Positions 51,476 through 63,004 are shown, counted from the stretch's first letter. The stretch: DNA of 64,000 bases from Streptomyces cellulosae (GCF_000721105.1 NZ_JOEV01000010.1:124001-188000); one strand, 5' to 3'. The notes: a model not told the origin generated them from the sequence alone. Program-made: numbers and translations.

Positions 51476-52302
51476 CGGACGCAGCAGCCCTTCCCGGCCA
51501 GCCCCGGGGCGGGGTCCTCTCCGGACCCGCCACCGCGCGGGCCGTCAATGTCCTGGCGCCCAACGCCTCCGCGATGACCCTGGACGGGACGAACACGTGG
51601 GTCGTGTCCGAGCCCGGCTCCGAGTCGGCCGTGGTGATCGACCCCGGGCCGCTGGACGACGGACACCTGCGCGCCGTCGTCGACGCCGCCGAGAAGGCCG
51701 GCAAGCGCGTCGCCCTCACCCTCCTGACCCATGGCCACCCGGACCACGCCGCGGGCGCCGCCCGCTTCGCGGAGCTGACCGGTACGAAGGTGCGGGCCCT
51801 GGACCCGGCGCTGCGGCTGGGGGACGAAGGTCTGGGCGCCGGGGACGTGGTCGAGGTCGGCGGGCTGGAGCTGAGGGTCGTACCGACTCCGGGGCACACC
51901 GCGGACTCCCTGTGCTTCCATCTGCCGGCCGACCGGGCCGTCCTGACCGGCGACACGATCCTCGGGCGCGGTACGACCGTCGTGGCGCATCCCGATGGCC
52001 GTCTGGGGGACTATCTGGACTCCCTGCGGCGGCTCAGGTCGCTCACCGTGGACGACGGCGTGCACACCGTGCTCCCGGGCCACGGGCCGGTTCTGGAGGA
52101 CGCCCAGGGTGCCGTCGACTTCTATCTCGCCCACCGCGCGCACCGGCTCGCCCAGGTCGAGACGGCCGTGGAGGACGGCTATCGGACGCCCGGCGAGGTG
52201 GTCGCCCATGTGTACGCCGACGTGGACCGGTCCCTGTGGCCGGCCGCCGAGCTGTCCGTGCGGGCCCAGGTGGAGTACCTGGAGGAGCACGGGCTCATCT
52301 AG
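51472..52302 (+). CDS. metallo-beta-lactamase-fold hydrolase (LACTB2-like)
   Basis: 276 residues. The zinc site motif LTHGHPDHAAGA (HxHxDH), PTPGHTADSLCFHL, VLTGDTILGRG and HTVLPGHGPVLED are all present. A C-terminal helical/winged region (DRSLWPAAELSVRAQVEYLEEHGL) resembles that of LACTB2/endoribonuclease-type members. Translationally coupled to the NUDIX gene upstream, so a joint metabolic role is possible. It converges with the broken nucleotidyltransferase gene, overlapping by 4 bp. Confidence 0.88.
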   Translation: MTDAAALPGQPRGGVLSGPATARAVNVLAPNASAMTLDGTNTWVVSEPGSESAVVIDPGPLDDGHLRAVVDAAEKAGKRVALTLLTHGHPDHAAGAARFAELTGTKVRALDPALRLGDEGLGAGDVVEVGGLELRVVPTPGHTADSLCFHLPADRAVLTGDTILGRGTTVVAHPDGRLGDYLDSLRRLRSLTVDDGVHTVLPGHGPVLEDAQGAVDFYLAHRAHRLAQVETAVEDGYRTPGEVVAHVYADVDRSLWPAAELSVRAQVEYLEEHGLI

Positions 52303-53120
52303 GGCCTGGGGGCTTTGACGCCGTGCACGCGCGCGTACTCCCGCGCGAGCCAGGGGCCGAGATCGTCGACGTAGGTGAGCAGGACGGCGCGGTCGGCGGT
52401 CGGCTCGTATCCGAGGACCGCCGCGGCGCGTAGGCGCTCGGCCCGTTCGGGGTAGGAGGCGGCGAACGCTTCCGCCATCTCTCGCAGGTCGCTCGTCCAG
52501 CCGTACCAGCGGGGCATGACGAGCGTGAACGCCGTGCGGACGAGGTGCCGGGACATGAAGCGGACGAGGGGAAGCAGGGCCGCCTCCGTGTCGTCGGCGG
52601 CCGCGATCCGTTCCCGCCAGCGAGGGAGGAGGAGAGCCAGGTCTCCGTTGGTCTCGCGGGCGAGGAGCGTGTCGGGGCGGTAGCGGGGGAGGTGCTCGGC
52701 CAGATCCTCGCCGAGGAGCGGGGTGCACAGGCAGGCGACGAACCAGCCCAGGTCGTGGCGCTCCGCGTCGCTCAGCAGGCGGGCCCGGCCGAACAGCAGG
52801 GTTCCGACCCCGTCGATCTGCGGGAACTCCTCGTCCAGCGTCCGGGCGAGTGTCCGGGCGTCCTCCTAGTCCGCCGGTGCCGGTTCGTCGCGCAGGGCCA
52901 CCAGCAGGTCCAGATCGCTGCGGCCCACGCGCGCGGTGCCGCGCGGAATCGACCCGTAGAGGTACGCGCTGTGCAGCCGCGTCCCGAAGAGATCGGGCAC
53001 GCGCTCGCGGGCGGCGGCGACGACCGGGCGGAAGGCGTACGGGACGCGTCCGAGGGAGCCCTCGCGCGCGAGGTAGCCCTGCGCGTCGAGCCCCCTGGCG
53101 GGGAGGACGGATTCGGCCAT
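52299..53120 (-). pseudogene. nucleotidyltransferase gene split by an in-frame amber stop
   Basis: The frame from ATG 53120 encodes FGTRLHSAYLYGSIPRGTARVGRSDLDLLVAL, a polymerase-beta-like nucleotidyltransferase motif (GSx10DxD). It then meets TAG at 52866-52868 after DEPAPAD. Reading continues in the same frame through EDARTLARTLDEEFPQIDG... to the stop at 52299, about 272 codons in all. The second part contains a helical accessory domain (HDLGWFVACLCTPLLGEDLAEHLPRY). Only one base change separates it from an intact gene. It could be a real pseudogene, a sequencing error or stop read-through. Confidence 0.75.
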
Positions 53121-53215
53121 GGGTTCACTGGGCCCCGAGGGCACGCCGAGGGGGCCGTCCCGTGAGCGCTGTCCGCATCCGCATTTCCCGCCCGAGCGGT
53201 ACGGCAACACGGACC

Positions 53216-53244
53216 AGGGCCCCGCCTCCAAGAGACGGGGCCCT
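53216..53244 (-). terminator. hairpin downstream of crp
   Basis: AGGGCCCCG (53216-53224) and CGGGGCCCT (53236-53244) form a perfect 9-bp stem with an 11-nt loop, about 60 bp past the crp stop on the minus strand. Confidence 0.6.
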
Positions 53245-53303
53245 GAAACGTACGGTCGGGACCAGAACCACGGCAAGGACGAGACCTGCGGCAAGGACCG
53301 GCG

Positions 53304-53978
53304 TCAGCGGGACCGCTTCGCCAGCCGCTCCACGTCCAGCAGGATCACGGCCCGCGCCTCCAGGCGCAGCCAGCCGCGCTGGGCGAAGTCGGCCAGCGCC
53401 TTGTTCACCGTCTCGCGGGACGCGCCGACCAGCTGGGCCAGTTCCTCCTGCGTGAGGTCGTGGACGACGTGGATGCCCTCCTCGGACTGCACGCCGAAGC
53501 GGCGGGAGAGGTCGAGGAGTGCGCGGGCCACGCGGCCGGGGACGTCCGAGAAGACCAGGTCGGACATCGCGTCGTTGGTGCGGCGCAGACGGCGGGCCAC
53601 GGCGCGCAGGAGGGCGCCGGCGACCTCGGGGCGGGCGTTCAGCCAGGGCTGGAGGTCGCCGTGGCCGAGGCCGAGCAGCTTGACCTCGGTCAGCGCGGTG
53701 GCGGTCGCCGTACGCGGGCCCGGGTCGAAGAGGGACAGTTCGCCGATGAGTTCACCGGGACCGACCACAGCCAGCATGTTCTCGCGGCCGTCGGGTGAGG
53801 TGCGGTGGAGCTTCACCTTGCCCTCGGTGACGACATAGAGCCGGTCTCCGGGGTCGCCTTCGTGGAAGAGCGAGTCGCCACGCGCGAGGGTCACCTCGCT
53901 CATGGAGGCGCGGAGCTCCGCGGCCTGCTCGTCGTCGAGAGCCGCGAAGAGCGGGTTGCGCCGCAGAACGTCGTCCAC
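53304..53978 (-). CDS. crp: cAMP receptor protein
   Basis: 224 residues from GTG 53978 (AGGAGAG upstream). The cyclic-nucleotide-binding domain includes ARGDSLFHEGDPGDRLYVVTEGKVKLHRTSPDGRENMLAVVGPGELIGELSLFDPGPRTATATAL. The C-terminal winged HTH has LTQEELAQLVGASRETVNKALADFAQRGWLRLEARAVILLDVERLA. The sequence is close to S. coelicolor Crp, which controls germination, carbon metabolism and antibiotic genes. Candidate autoregulatory site at 54068-54081. Confidence 0.95.
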   Translation of the reverse strand: MDDVLRRNPLFAALDDEQAAELRASMSEVTLARGDSLFHEGDPGDRLYVVTEGKVKLHRTSPDGRENMLAVVGPGELIGELSLFDPGPRTATATALTEVKLLGLGHGDLQPWLNARPEVAGALLRAVARRLRRTNDAMSDLVFSDVPGRVARALLDLSRRFGVQSEEGIHVVHDLTQEELAQLVGASRETVNKALADFAQRGWLRLEARAVILLDVERLAKRSR

Positions 53979-54067
53979 GAGTTCTCTCCTTGTCGACCTG
54001 CTCAGGGGATCTTGCTCCCCGGTGTACCAGGGGACCGTGTTCCCCATTTTGCCGGACGGTCCAAACA

Positions 54068-54081
54068 GTGTGATCTGTCAC
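54068..54081. promoter_or_regulatory. Crp-binding site upstream of crp
   Basis: GTGTGATCTGTCAC fits the published Streptomyces Crp consensus GTG-N6-GNCAC exactly. It lies about 90 bp upstream of the crp start, within the region shared with nth. Autoregulation is inferred. Confidence 0.65.
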
Positions 54082-54183
54082 AAGGATGCCGTACACGTGT
54101 CCCGGGGTAAGCGGCAGGGGTCCAATTGGGGCCGATCTTAGGGGCCGGGGACGGATGTCAGTGCCGGGCTCTAGGCTGGCCGG

Positions 54184-55365
54184 GTGTCCAAATCGCCGGT
54201 GAGAGCACAGGCCAAGGGGGCTGGGCGGGTGGTTGTACGTCGAGATTCCGCCGTGGGCGAACAGGAGTCCGGTGACGGAAAGAAAACGACAAAAGCGACA
54301 AAGAGGGCTCCGGTGAAGAAGGCTCCGGCAAAGAAGGCTCCGGTGAAGAAGGAGGCGTCCAAGAAGGTCTCCCCGGCCAAGAAGGTCGCCCCGGCCAAGA
54401 AGGCTGATCCGGCGGAGGAAGCGGACCCTGCGGCGCAGGCCGGCCCGGCAGAAGGTCCCGCTCCGGCGAAGAAGGCCGCCCGGGCCAGGAAAGCGGCTCC
54501 CCTGAAGAAGGCGGTCGTCGCGCCCCAGAAGGCCGCCGCCCCGGTGAAGAAGGCCGCCCCCGCGAAGACCGTCGCGGCGAAGCCGCCGAAGCGCGAGTCG
54601 CCCACCGCCCTCGTCCGCCGCGCCCGCCGCATCAACCGTGAACTCGCCGAGGTCTATCCCTACGCCCACCCCGAACTGGACTTCGAGAACCCCTTCCAGC
54701 TGATCGTCGCCACCGTTCTGTCCGCCCAGACCACCGACCTGAGGGTCAATCAGACGACGCCCGGCCTCTTCGCCAAGTACCCCACCCCGGAGGACCTGGC
54801 CGCCGCCGACCCGGAGGAGGTCGAGGAGATCCTGCGGCCCACCGGGTTCTTCCGGGCCAAGACCAAGTCGGTGACAGGGCTGTCCAAGGCGCTGGTGGAG
54901 GAGTTCGGGGGAGAGGTTCCCGGGCGGCTGGAGGATCTCGTCAAGCTGCCCGGCGTGGGCCGCAAGACCGCCTTCGTGGTGCTGGGCAATGCCTTCGGGC
55001 GGCCCGGCATCACCGTGGACACGCACTTCCAGCGGCTGGTGCGGCGCTGGCAGTGGACCGCCGAGACCGAACCCGACAAGATCGAGGCCGCCGTCGGCGC
55101 GCTCTTCCCCAAGAGCGAGTGGACGATGCTCTCGCATCACGTGATCTTCCACGGCCGCCGTATCTGCCATGCCCGCAAGCCCGCCTGCGGCGCTTGCCCC
55201 ATCGCCCCGCTCTGCCCGGCGTACGGCGAGGGCGAGACGGACCCGGAGAAGGCGAAGAAGCTGCTCAAGTACGAGAAGGGCGGCTTCCCGGGGCAGCGCC
55301 TGAAGCCCCCGCAGGCATATCTGGACGCGGGCGGGAAACCCGCGCCGCCGCTGGGGGCCGGGTGA
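54184..55365 (+). CDS. nth: endonuclease III with Lys/Ala-rich N-terminal tail
   Basis: 393 residues, against about 210-260 for typical members. The first ~140 residues are a low-complexity run of [12 protein letters not shown], similar to histone H1 or the HupS tail. The enzyme starts near [23 protein letters not shown]. Its HhH motif with catalytic lysine is [10 protein letters not shown], then VDTHFQRLV with the catalytic Asp, and the 4Fe-4S loop [17 protein letters not shown] (C-x6-C-x2-C-x5-C). It removes oxidised pyrimidines in base excision repair. GTG 54184; a later start would drop the tail, but the frame is continuous. Confidence 0.92.
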   Translation: MSKSPVRAQAKGAGRVVVRRDSAVGEQESGDGKKTTKATKRAPVKKAPAKKAPVKKEASKKVSPAKKVAPAKKADPAEEADPAAQAGPAEGPAPAKKAARARKAAPLKKAVVAPQKAAAPVKKAAPAKTVAAKPPKRESPTALVRRARRINRELAEVYPYAHPELDFENPFQLIVATVLSAQTTDLRVNQTTPGLFAKYPTPEDLAAADPEEVEEILRPTGFFRAKTKSVTGLSKALVEEFGGEVPGRLEDLVKLPGVGRKTAFVVLGNAFGRPGITVDTHFQRLVRRWQWTAETEPDKIEAAVGALFPKSEWTMLSHHVIFHGRRICHARKPACGACPIAPLCPAYGEGETDPEKAKKLLKYEKGGFPGQRLKPPQAYLDAGGKPAPPLGAG

Positions 55366-55453
55366 CCCGCCGTATGACGCCTTCCCGGGCGCGTTCCCAG
55401 GAACGATCTCGGTGCCGTCGGGCGTTGGAGCGATCAGGACGACGGGGGTGGCG

Positions 55454-56149
55454 ATGACACGCGCGAGCAACACGCAGGGCGGTCCGGTGGCGCTCAGCAG
55501 AAAGGGCCTGCCGAGGTGGCTGGACCCGGTGGTGCACGCCGTGGAGACGGTCGAGCCGTCGCAGCTCAGCCGCTTCCTGCCGCCGGCGGACGGTGCGGGG
55601 CGGCAGTCCGCCGTCCTGATCCTGTTCGGCGAGGGCGAGCGCGGGCCCGAGCTGCTCCTCATGGAGCGGGCGAGTTCGCTGCGCTCACACGCCGGACAGC
55701 CGTCCTTCCCGGGCGGCGCACTGGATCCGGAGGACGGCGATCCGCAGGGTGACGGGCCGCTCAGGGCCGCCCTGCGCGAGGCCGAGGAGGAGACCGGACT
55801 CGATCCGGCCGGCGTCCAGCTCTTCGGCGTGCTGCCCAAGCTGTACATCCCGGTCAGCGGCTTCGTCGTGACGCCCGTGCTGGGCTGGTGGCGCGAGCCG
55901 AGCCCGGTCGCGGCGGTCGACCCGAACGAGACGGCGAGGGTCTTCACCGTCCCCGTGGCGGATCTCACGGATCCCGGCAACCGGGCCACCGCCGTTCACC
56001 CCAGCGGCCACCGAGGTCCGGCGTTTCTGGTCGAATCAGCCCTGGTGTGGGGGTTCACCGCCGGAATCATCGACCGTCTGCTCCACTACGCGGGCTGGGA
56101 GCGACCGTGGGACCGGGACCAGCAGGTCCCCCTCGACTGGCGTGCGTGA
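55454..56149 (+). CDS. NUDIX hydrolase, CoA-pyrophosphatase type
   Basis: 231 residues. LRSHAGQPSFPGGALDPEDGDPQGDGPLRAALREAEEETGLDP contains the Nudix box (REAEEETG) and the upstream SHAGQxSFPGG signature of CoA diphosphatases (NudL-like). FVVTPVLGWW and a C-terminal VWGFTAGIIDRLLHYAGW complete the domain. It likely hydrolyses coenzyme A derivatives. ATG 55454. The MarP-like gene follows about 50 bp downstream in the same direction. Confidence 0.88.
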   Translation: MTRASNTQGGPVALSRKGLPRWLDPVVHAVETVEPSQLSRFLPPADGAGRQSAVLILFGEGERGPELLLMERASSLRSHAGQPSFPGGALDPEDGDPQGDGPLRAALREAEEETGLDPAGVQLFGVLPKLYIPVSGFVVTPVLGWWREPSPVAAVDPNETARVFTVPVADLTDPGNRATAVHPSGHRGPAFLVESALVWGFTAGIIDRLLHYAGWERPWDRDQQVPLDWRA

Positions 56150-56197
56150 CATCGTGTCTGCCGTGCTGTGCAAAGTGATGAGGCGAGGCTCGAACCG

Positions 56198-57397
56198 GTG
56201 AACGTGCTGGACATCCTGTTGCTGGTCGCCGCCGTGTGGTTCGCGATCGTCGGCTATCGCCAGGGCTTCGTCGTCGGCATCCTGTCGGTGATCGGATTCC
56301 TGGGCGGCGGTCTGGTCGCCGTCTATCTGCTCCCGGTCATCTGGGACGCCCTGACCGACAACGCCGAGGTGGGCACCACAGCCGCCGTCGTCGCGGTCGT
56401 CGTCGTCATCGTCTGCGCCTCGGTAGGCCAGGCCCTGACCACCCACCTGGGCAACAAGCTGCGCCGGTACATCACCTGGTCGCCGGCCCGCGCCCTGGAC
56501 GCCACTGGTGGCGCCCTCGTCAACGTCGTCGCGATGCTCCTGGTGGCCTGGCTGATCGGCTCCGCCCTCGCACAGACCACGCTGCCGACCCTGGGCAAGG
56601 AGGTCCGCAGCTCGAAGGTGCTGTTGGGGGTGTCGCAGACGCTGCCCGACCAGGCCGACACCTGGTTCGCGGACTTCTCCTCGGTCCTCGCGCAGAACGG
56701 CTTCCCGCAGGTCTTCAGCCCTTTCTCGAACGAGACGATCACCGACGTCCGGCCCCCCGACCCGGCCCTCGCCAACAGCCCGGTCGCCACCCGCGCCCAG
56801 CGCTCCATCGTCAAGGTCATGGGCACCGCCGAGAGCTGCGGCAAGGTCCTGGAAGGCACGGGTTTCGTCTTCGGCGACCGCCGCGTCATGACCAACGCGC
56901 ACGTCGTCGGCGGCGTCGACGAGCCCACCGTCCAGATAGGCGGCGAGGGCAGGAAGTACGACGCCACGGTCGTCCTCTACGACTGGCAGCGCGACATCGC
57001 CGTCCTGGACGTACCGGACCTGAGCGCGCCCGCGCTGCAATTCACCGCGCAGGACGCGGCCGGCGGGGACGGCGCGATCGTCGCGGGCTTTCCGGAGAAC
57101 GGGTCGTACGACGTCCGCGCCGCGCGGGTGCGCGGGCGCATCACGGCCAACGGCCCGGACATCTACCACCGCGGCACCGTCCGCCGCGACGTCTACTCCC
57201 TCTACGCGATGGTCCGCCAGGGCAACTCGGGCGGCCCGCTGCTCACCCCTCAAGGGAAGGTGTACGGCGTGGTCTTCGCGAAGTCCCTCGACGACGCCAA
57301 CACCGGGTACGCGCTGACCGCGGACGAGATCCGGCAGGACATCGCCAAGGGACGTACCGCGAACCAGCAGGTGGACAGCGACAGCTGCGCACTCTGA
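56198..57397 (+). CDS. MarP-like membrane serine protease (CvpA-trypsin fusion)
   Basis: About 399 residues from GTG 56198. Four CvpA-type helices occupy about 1-145 (NVLDILLLVAAVWFAIVGYRQGFVVGILSVIGFLGGG ... ALVNVVAMLLVAWLIGSALA). The protease domain has His235 in NAHVVGG, Asp266 in QRDIAVLDV and Ser344 in RQGNSGGPL. In mycobacteria MarP is an acid-stress-resistance protease facing the periplasm; the same topology is expected here. Confidence 0.92.
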   Translation: MNVLDILLLVAAVWFAIVGYRQGFVVGILSVIGFLGGGLVAVYLLPVIWDALTDNAEVGTTAAVVAVVVVIVCASVGQALTTHLGNKLRRYITWSPARALDATGGALVNVVAMLLVAWLIGSALAQTTLPTLGKEVRSSKVLLGVSQTLPDQADTWFADFSSVLAQNGFPQVFSPFSNETITDVRPPDPALANSPVATRAQRSIVKVMGTAESCGKVLEGTGFVFGDRRVMTNAHVVGGVDEPTVQIGGEGRKYDATVVLYDWQRDIAVLDVPDLSAPALQFTAQDAAGGDGAIVAGFPENGSYDVRAARVRGRITANGPDIYHRGTVRRDVYSLYAMVRQGNSGGPLLTPQGKVYGVVFAKSLDDANTGYALTADEIRQDIAKGRTANQQVDSDSCAL

Positions 57398-57736
57398 ACC
57401 GGAGGGCAGAGGGAGGAGCGCGTCAGCCTCGCGGATGACGCAGACGTACCGAGACCCAGCGGGCCCGGCGGCGCAGGATGCGCGGGATCCCCACCCTGAG
57501 GTCCGTGCCCCCCGGAATACCCGGTGCACCGCCTCGTTGGTGGGAGCTCAGGCCCGAGGCCGAGCGGCGATTGCGTGCTACGTCACTGTAGTCGTGCGTC
57601 CAGCCCATACCCGGACGTCTGCCCCCGCCCCAAGGTCGATAACCGCTCCCAGGGCCCCCAATTGGCCTATGCGCCAGGCAATTGGCCGTTCGTAGGACAG
57701 GTGTTCAGTGTCCGGATACCGGGCGCACCGGCCCGG
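57398..57736. other. convergent intergenic region with CCAATTG repeats
   Basis: About 340 bp between the convergent MarP-like and alpha/beta-hydrolase genes. CCAATTGGCC (57658-57667) and GGCAATTGG (57677-57685) pair with a single bulge to form a small hairpin, a possible bidirectional terminator. No convincing reading frame. Confidence 0.45.
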
Positions 57737-58687
57737 TCACCGATCGGGTTCGGGATCCTTCAGCCAGTTGACCAGTTCGGTGGAGAAGGCGACCGGATCC
57801 TCTTCGTGCGGGAAGTGTCCCAGACCGTCGAAGAGCCGCCAACGGTACGGCGCTTCGACGTACTCCCCGGACCCGGCCGCGCTCCTGGTGCGCATCACGG
57901 GGTCGAGGGAGCCGTGCAGATGCAGCGTCGGCACCCGCACCGGACGCTTCATGCGCCGGTTGAACTGGATGCCGTCCGGGCGCAGCAGGGAACGGACCAT
58001 CCAGCGGTACGGCTCGATCGAACAGTGCGCGGTCGACGGGATGCAGATCGCGCGACGGTACGTCTCCACCGCCTCGTCGTCCGGCAGCCGCGGGCCCGAC
58101 CACTCCCGGATGAGCCGGCCGACGAGCGCGCCGTCGTCCGCGGTCAGCTGCCGCTCGGGAACCCACGGCCGCTGGAATCCCCAGATGTAGGAACCGGCGC
58201 GGGTCTGCTTGACGTCGGAGAGCATCGCCGAGCGCCAGCGCCGCGGGTGCGGCATCGAGGTGACCACGAGCCGCCGTACGAGTTTGGGGCGCATCGCGGC
58301 CGCCGTCCACGCCAGATAGCCGCCCAGGTCGTGGCCGACCAGCGCGGCGTCCGGCTCGCCCAGGGAGCGGATCACGCCGGTGATGTCGAGGGCGAGGCCC
58401 GCGGGGTCGTAGCCGCGCGGGGTGCGGTCGCTGCCGCCGACGCCACGCAGGTCCATCGCGACGGCCCGGTAGCCCGCGTCCGCGAGTGCGGTCAGTTGGT
58501 GCCGCCAGGTCCACCAGAACTGGGGGAAGCCGTGCAGGAGCAGCACCAGCGGGCCGTCGCCCAGCTCGGCGATGTGGAAACGCGCGCCGTTGGCGGCGAC
58601 GTCCCGGTGCGTGACCTCTGTACCGCCGGGGATGCCGACGCGCACGAACGAAGCGGGTTGCGCCCACGGGGCGGCAGGGTCCGTCAT
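57737..58687 (-). CDS. alpha/beta hydrolase (epoxide-hydrolase-like)
   Basis: 316 residues. LVLLLHGFPQFWWTWRHQL gives the HGxP oxyanion motif, ALVGHDLGGYLAWTAA the nucleophile elbow with Asp in place of Ser (as in epoxide hydrolases and haloalkane dehalogenases), and FDGLGHFPHEEDP the catalytic His. The lid region lies around 150-220. A soluble enzyme; the substrate is unknown. It starts in an ATGA overlap with the holin-like gene's stop. Confidence 0.88.
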   Translation of the reverse strand: MTDPAAPWAQPASFVRVGIPGGTEVTHRDVAANGARFHIAELGDGPLVLLLHGFPQFWWTWRHQLTALADAGYRAVAMDLRGVGGSDRTPRGYDPAGLALDITGVIRSLGEPDAALVGHDLGGYLAWTAAAMRPKLVRRLVVTSMPHPRRWRSAMLSDVKQTRAGSYIWGFQRPWVPERQLTADDGALVGRLIREWSGPRLPDDEAVETYRRAICIPSTAHCSIEPYRWMVRSLLRPDGIQFNRRMKRPVRVPTLHLHGSLDPVMRTRSAAGSGEYVEAPYRWRLFDGLGHFPHEEDPVAFSTELVNWLKDPEPDR

Positions 58688-59175
58688 GAGGACGAGCGTG
58701 CCACAGCCTCGATGGCCTTCGCGTCCGGCCCCTGGCCCTCCAGCTCGGCCCGCGGATGCGGCTTGGCTTTCTGCAGGACGCCCGCCGTCTCCTTCATGGA
58801 AGACGCGACCTTCTGCGGGCCCTTGCTCTTCTTGGCCTTCTTCGCGAACACCACGCCGATCAGGGCGAGGAGGCCGGCCAGGAGCACATTGGCCGCGAAG
58901 GACAGCAGGAAGCAGACCGCCAGGTTCCAGCCGCTCCAGGTCCGGATGCCGTACGCCAGGGCGAAGTTCAGCATCGGCAGCGAGAACACCAGCACCACAC
59001 CGGCCGCCATGAACGCGCCGCCGCTGGTCGCGCCGCGCTTGACGTCGTGCTTGAGCTGCGCCTTCGCCAGCGCGATCTCGTCGTGCACCAATGCGGACAT
59101 CTCGGTCGTCGCCGAGGCGAACAACTGGCCGATGCTGCGTTCGGAGCCGACCGGGCTGCCGTCGGGTGCGCTCAT
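58684..59175 (-). CDS. holin-superfamily III/DUF1469 membrane protein
   Basis: 163 residues. An amphipathic N-terminal half (SIGQLFASATTEMSALVHDEIALAKAQLKHDVKRGATSG) precedes two membrane helices (GAFMAAGVVLVFSLPMLNFALAYGI and LAVCFLLSFAANVLLAGLLALIGVVFA) and a basic/charged tail. Although called phage holin family, this is a chromosomal protein common in actinobacteria with no clear phage context. ATG 59175 with GAGGGAG upstream. Coupled to the hydrolase downstream. Confidence 0.85.
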   Translation of the reverse strand: MSAPDGSPVGSERSIGQLFASATTEMSALVHDEIALAKAQLKHDVKRGATSGGAFMAAGVVLVFSLPMLNFALAYGIRTWSGWNLAVCFLLSFAANVLLAGLLALIGVVFAKKAKKSKGPQKVASSMKETAGVLQKAKPHPRAELEGQGPDAKAIEAVARSSS

Positions 59176-59254
59176 CGCGGTCTCCCTCTTCTGCGTACGG
59201 TTCCGTCTTCTGCCTGAGTGCGTACGGTTCCGTCTTTTGTACCGTCCCGTCAGA

Positions 59255-60706
59255 TCATGCCGGACGGTCGTTCTCCTCGCCTGCCCCGCCCGGCACTTCG
59301 GTAAGTCCACGTCGCGCCTCGGCGGTCCGTTCGGCTGCCTTCTGCTCGGCGATCCGGCGGTGCTCGGCGGCCTTGAGGTCGTAGATCTCGGCCATCCGCA
59401 GGTGATAGGCCGGGTCGTCCTCCTCGTAGATGTCCGGGATGCCGTCGAGGTCGTCGTCGCGTTCCTCGGCCTCCCACATCCTGCGGTACTTGGCGTTCCG
59501 CAACTTCAGCAGCACCGTCGCCAGTCCCGCCGCGATGAGGGAGCCGGACAGTACGGACGCCTTGACCTCGTCCGTCATCGTCGCGTCGCCGGCGAAGGCC
59601 AGCTCACCGATGAGCAGCGACACCGTGAAGCCGATACCGGCCAGGGTCGCCACCGCGAAGACGTCCGCCCACTCCAGGTCGTCGCTGAGGGACGCGCGGG
59701 TGAAGCGGGCGGTGAGCCAGGTCCCGCCGAAGATGCCGATCGCCTTGCCGAGGACCAGCCCCAGGACGACACCCAGCGTCTCCGGCCGGGTGAAGACATC
59801 GCCGAGCGCCCCGCCGGAGACGACGACACCGGCACTGAACAGCGCGAACAGCGGCACGGCCAAGCCCGCCGACAGCGGACGTACGAGATGCTCGATGCGC
59901 TCGCCGGGCGAGCACTCCTCGCCCTCGCGCCGTGTGCACCGCAGCATCAGGCCCATCGCGACGCCCGCGATGGTGGCGTGGACGCCGCTGTTGTACATCA
60001 GCGCCCAGTTGACGAGCGCGAGCGGGACGTACACGTACCACCCGCGTACACCCGTCCGCAGCAGCAGCCAGAAGACCGCGAGACCGGCTGCCGCGCCGCC
60101 GAGCGCGGCGAGGTCGATGTCCGCCGTGAAGAAGACCGCGATGATAAGGATCGCGAAGAGGTCGTCGACGACGGCGAGCGTCAGCAGGAAGGCCCGCAGG
60201 GCGCTGGGCAGGGACGTACCGATGACGGCGAGGACCGCCAGCGCGAAGGCGATGTCGGTGGCGGTGGGGACGGCCCAGCCCTGCAGCGAGCCGCCGCCGG
60301 TGAGGTTGGTGAGCGTGTAGACCAGCGCCGGTACGGCCATCCCGCACAGGGCCGCGACGACGGGCAGCGCGGCCGCCCTGGGGTCGCGGAGGTCACCGGC
60401 GACCAGTTCGCGTTTGAGTTCGATGCCGGCGACGAAGAAGAAGACCGCGAGCAGCCCGTCGGCGGCCCAGTGGGCGATCGACAGGTTCAGGCCGAGGGAC
60501 TCGGGGCCGAGGTGGAAGTGGCTGACGCTCTCGTAGCTGTCGTGCAGCGCCGGGGTGTTGGCCCAGATCAGCGCGGCGACGGCGGCGATGAGCAGCAGCA
60601 CACCGCCGACGGTCTCGGTACGCAGCGCGTCCGCCACGAAGGTCCGCTCGGGCAGGGAGAGCCGTCCGAGGGCCTTGCGGGTGGGGGTGGTGCGGGGCGC
60701 GGCCAC
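59255..60706 (-). CDS. nhaA: Na+/H+ antiporter NhaA
   Basis: About 483 residues from GTG 60706 (GGAGG upstream). Eleven or twelve helices are present, with the family's LLAVFFFVAGIELKRELV, GWAVPTATDIAFALAVLAVIG (Asp pair with the following LTLAVVDDLFAI) and LGKAIGIFGGTWLTARF. A C-terminal cytoplasmic tail (RMWEAEERDDDLDGIPDIYEEDD...) is longer than in E. coli. It exchanges Na+ for H+ across the membrane. Confidence 0.95.
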   Translation of the reverse strand: MAAPRTTPTRKALGRLSLPERTFVADALRTETVGGVLLLIAAVAALIWANTPALHDSYESVSHFHLGPESLGLNLSIAHWAADGLLAVFFFVAGIELKRELVAGDLRDPRAAALPVVAALCGMAVPALVYTLTNLTGGGSLQGWAVPTATDIAFALAVLAVIGTSLPSALRAFLLTLAVVDDLFAILIIAVFFTADIDLAALGGAAAGLAVFWLLLRTGVRGWYVYVPLALVNWALMYNSGVHATIAGVAMGLMLRCTRREGEECSPGERIEHLVRPLSAGLAVPLFALFSAGVVVSGGALGDVFTRPETLGVVLGLVLGKAIGIFGGTWLTARFTRASLSDDLEWADVFAVATLAGIGFTVSLLIGELAFAGDATMTDEVKASVLSGSLIAAGLATVLLKLRNAKYRRMWEAEERDDDLDGIPDIYEEDDPAYHLRMAEIYDLKAAEHRRIAEQKAAERTAEARRGLTEVPGGAGEENDRPA

Positions 60707-60849
60707 GGAGACCTCCGGTCGGTGGGCAGGACGGAACACTTGCCGACCAGACTTCCCGGCGCACCTGTGCTTCAGCTTACTTTGTTTAGTTTGCCTAACG
60801 TGCGCGGGGAGAGTTCGATTCCGGTGAACCCCACGTTAGAGGCGAAAAC

Positions 60850-60878
60850 GGCACCCGGCGCGCTGGTCACCGGGTGCC
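60850..60878 (-). terminator. acs terminator
   Basis: GGCACCCGG (60850-60858) and CCGGGTGCC (60870-60878) form a perfect 9-bp stem. On the minus strand it follows the acs stop by about 65 bp and continues to GTTTTCG, a short T run. Confidence 0.75.
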
Positions 60879-60941
60879 CTTCAGGACCGTACGTACTCTC
60901 GGTCCTCGTTCTCTCGTGTTACTTCGTTGCTTCGGTCCTGT

Positions 60942-62903
<1,962 letters not shown>

Positions 62904-62978
62904 CGTCCCGTCTCCTCCTTCAACAGGATGGCCAGGCTTTCGTTGCTCACGGCATCTGCCTTTCCCAGGGTGTCCCTT

Positions 62979-62992
62979 GTGTCCCAGGCCAC
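62979..62992. promoter_or_regulatory. Crp-binding site upstream of acs
   Basis: GTGTCCCAGGCCAC fits GTG-N6-GNCAC exactly. It is 76 bp upstream of the acs start. Crp control of acs is known in E. coli; here it is inferred. Confidence 0.6.
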
Positions 62993-63004
62993 AGCTCATC
63001 AGAC

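Noticed and set aside
58684..59175. Prophage lysis gene (holin)
   Set aside because: The protein belongs to the holin superfamily III/DUF1469 group, which is widespread as ordinary chromosomal genes; no phage genes flank it.
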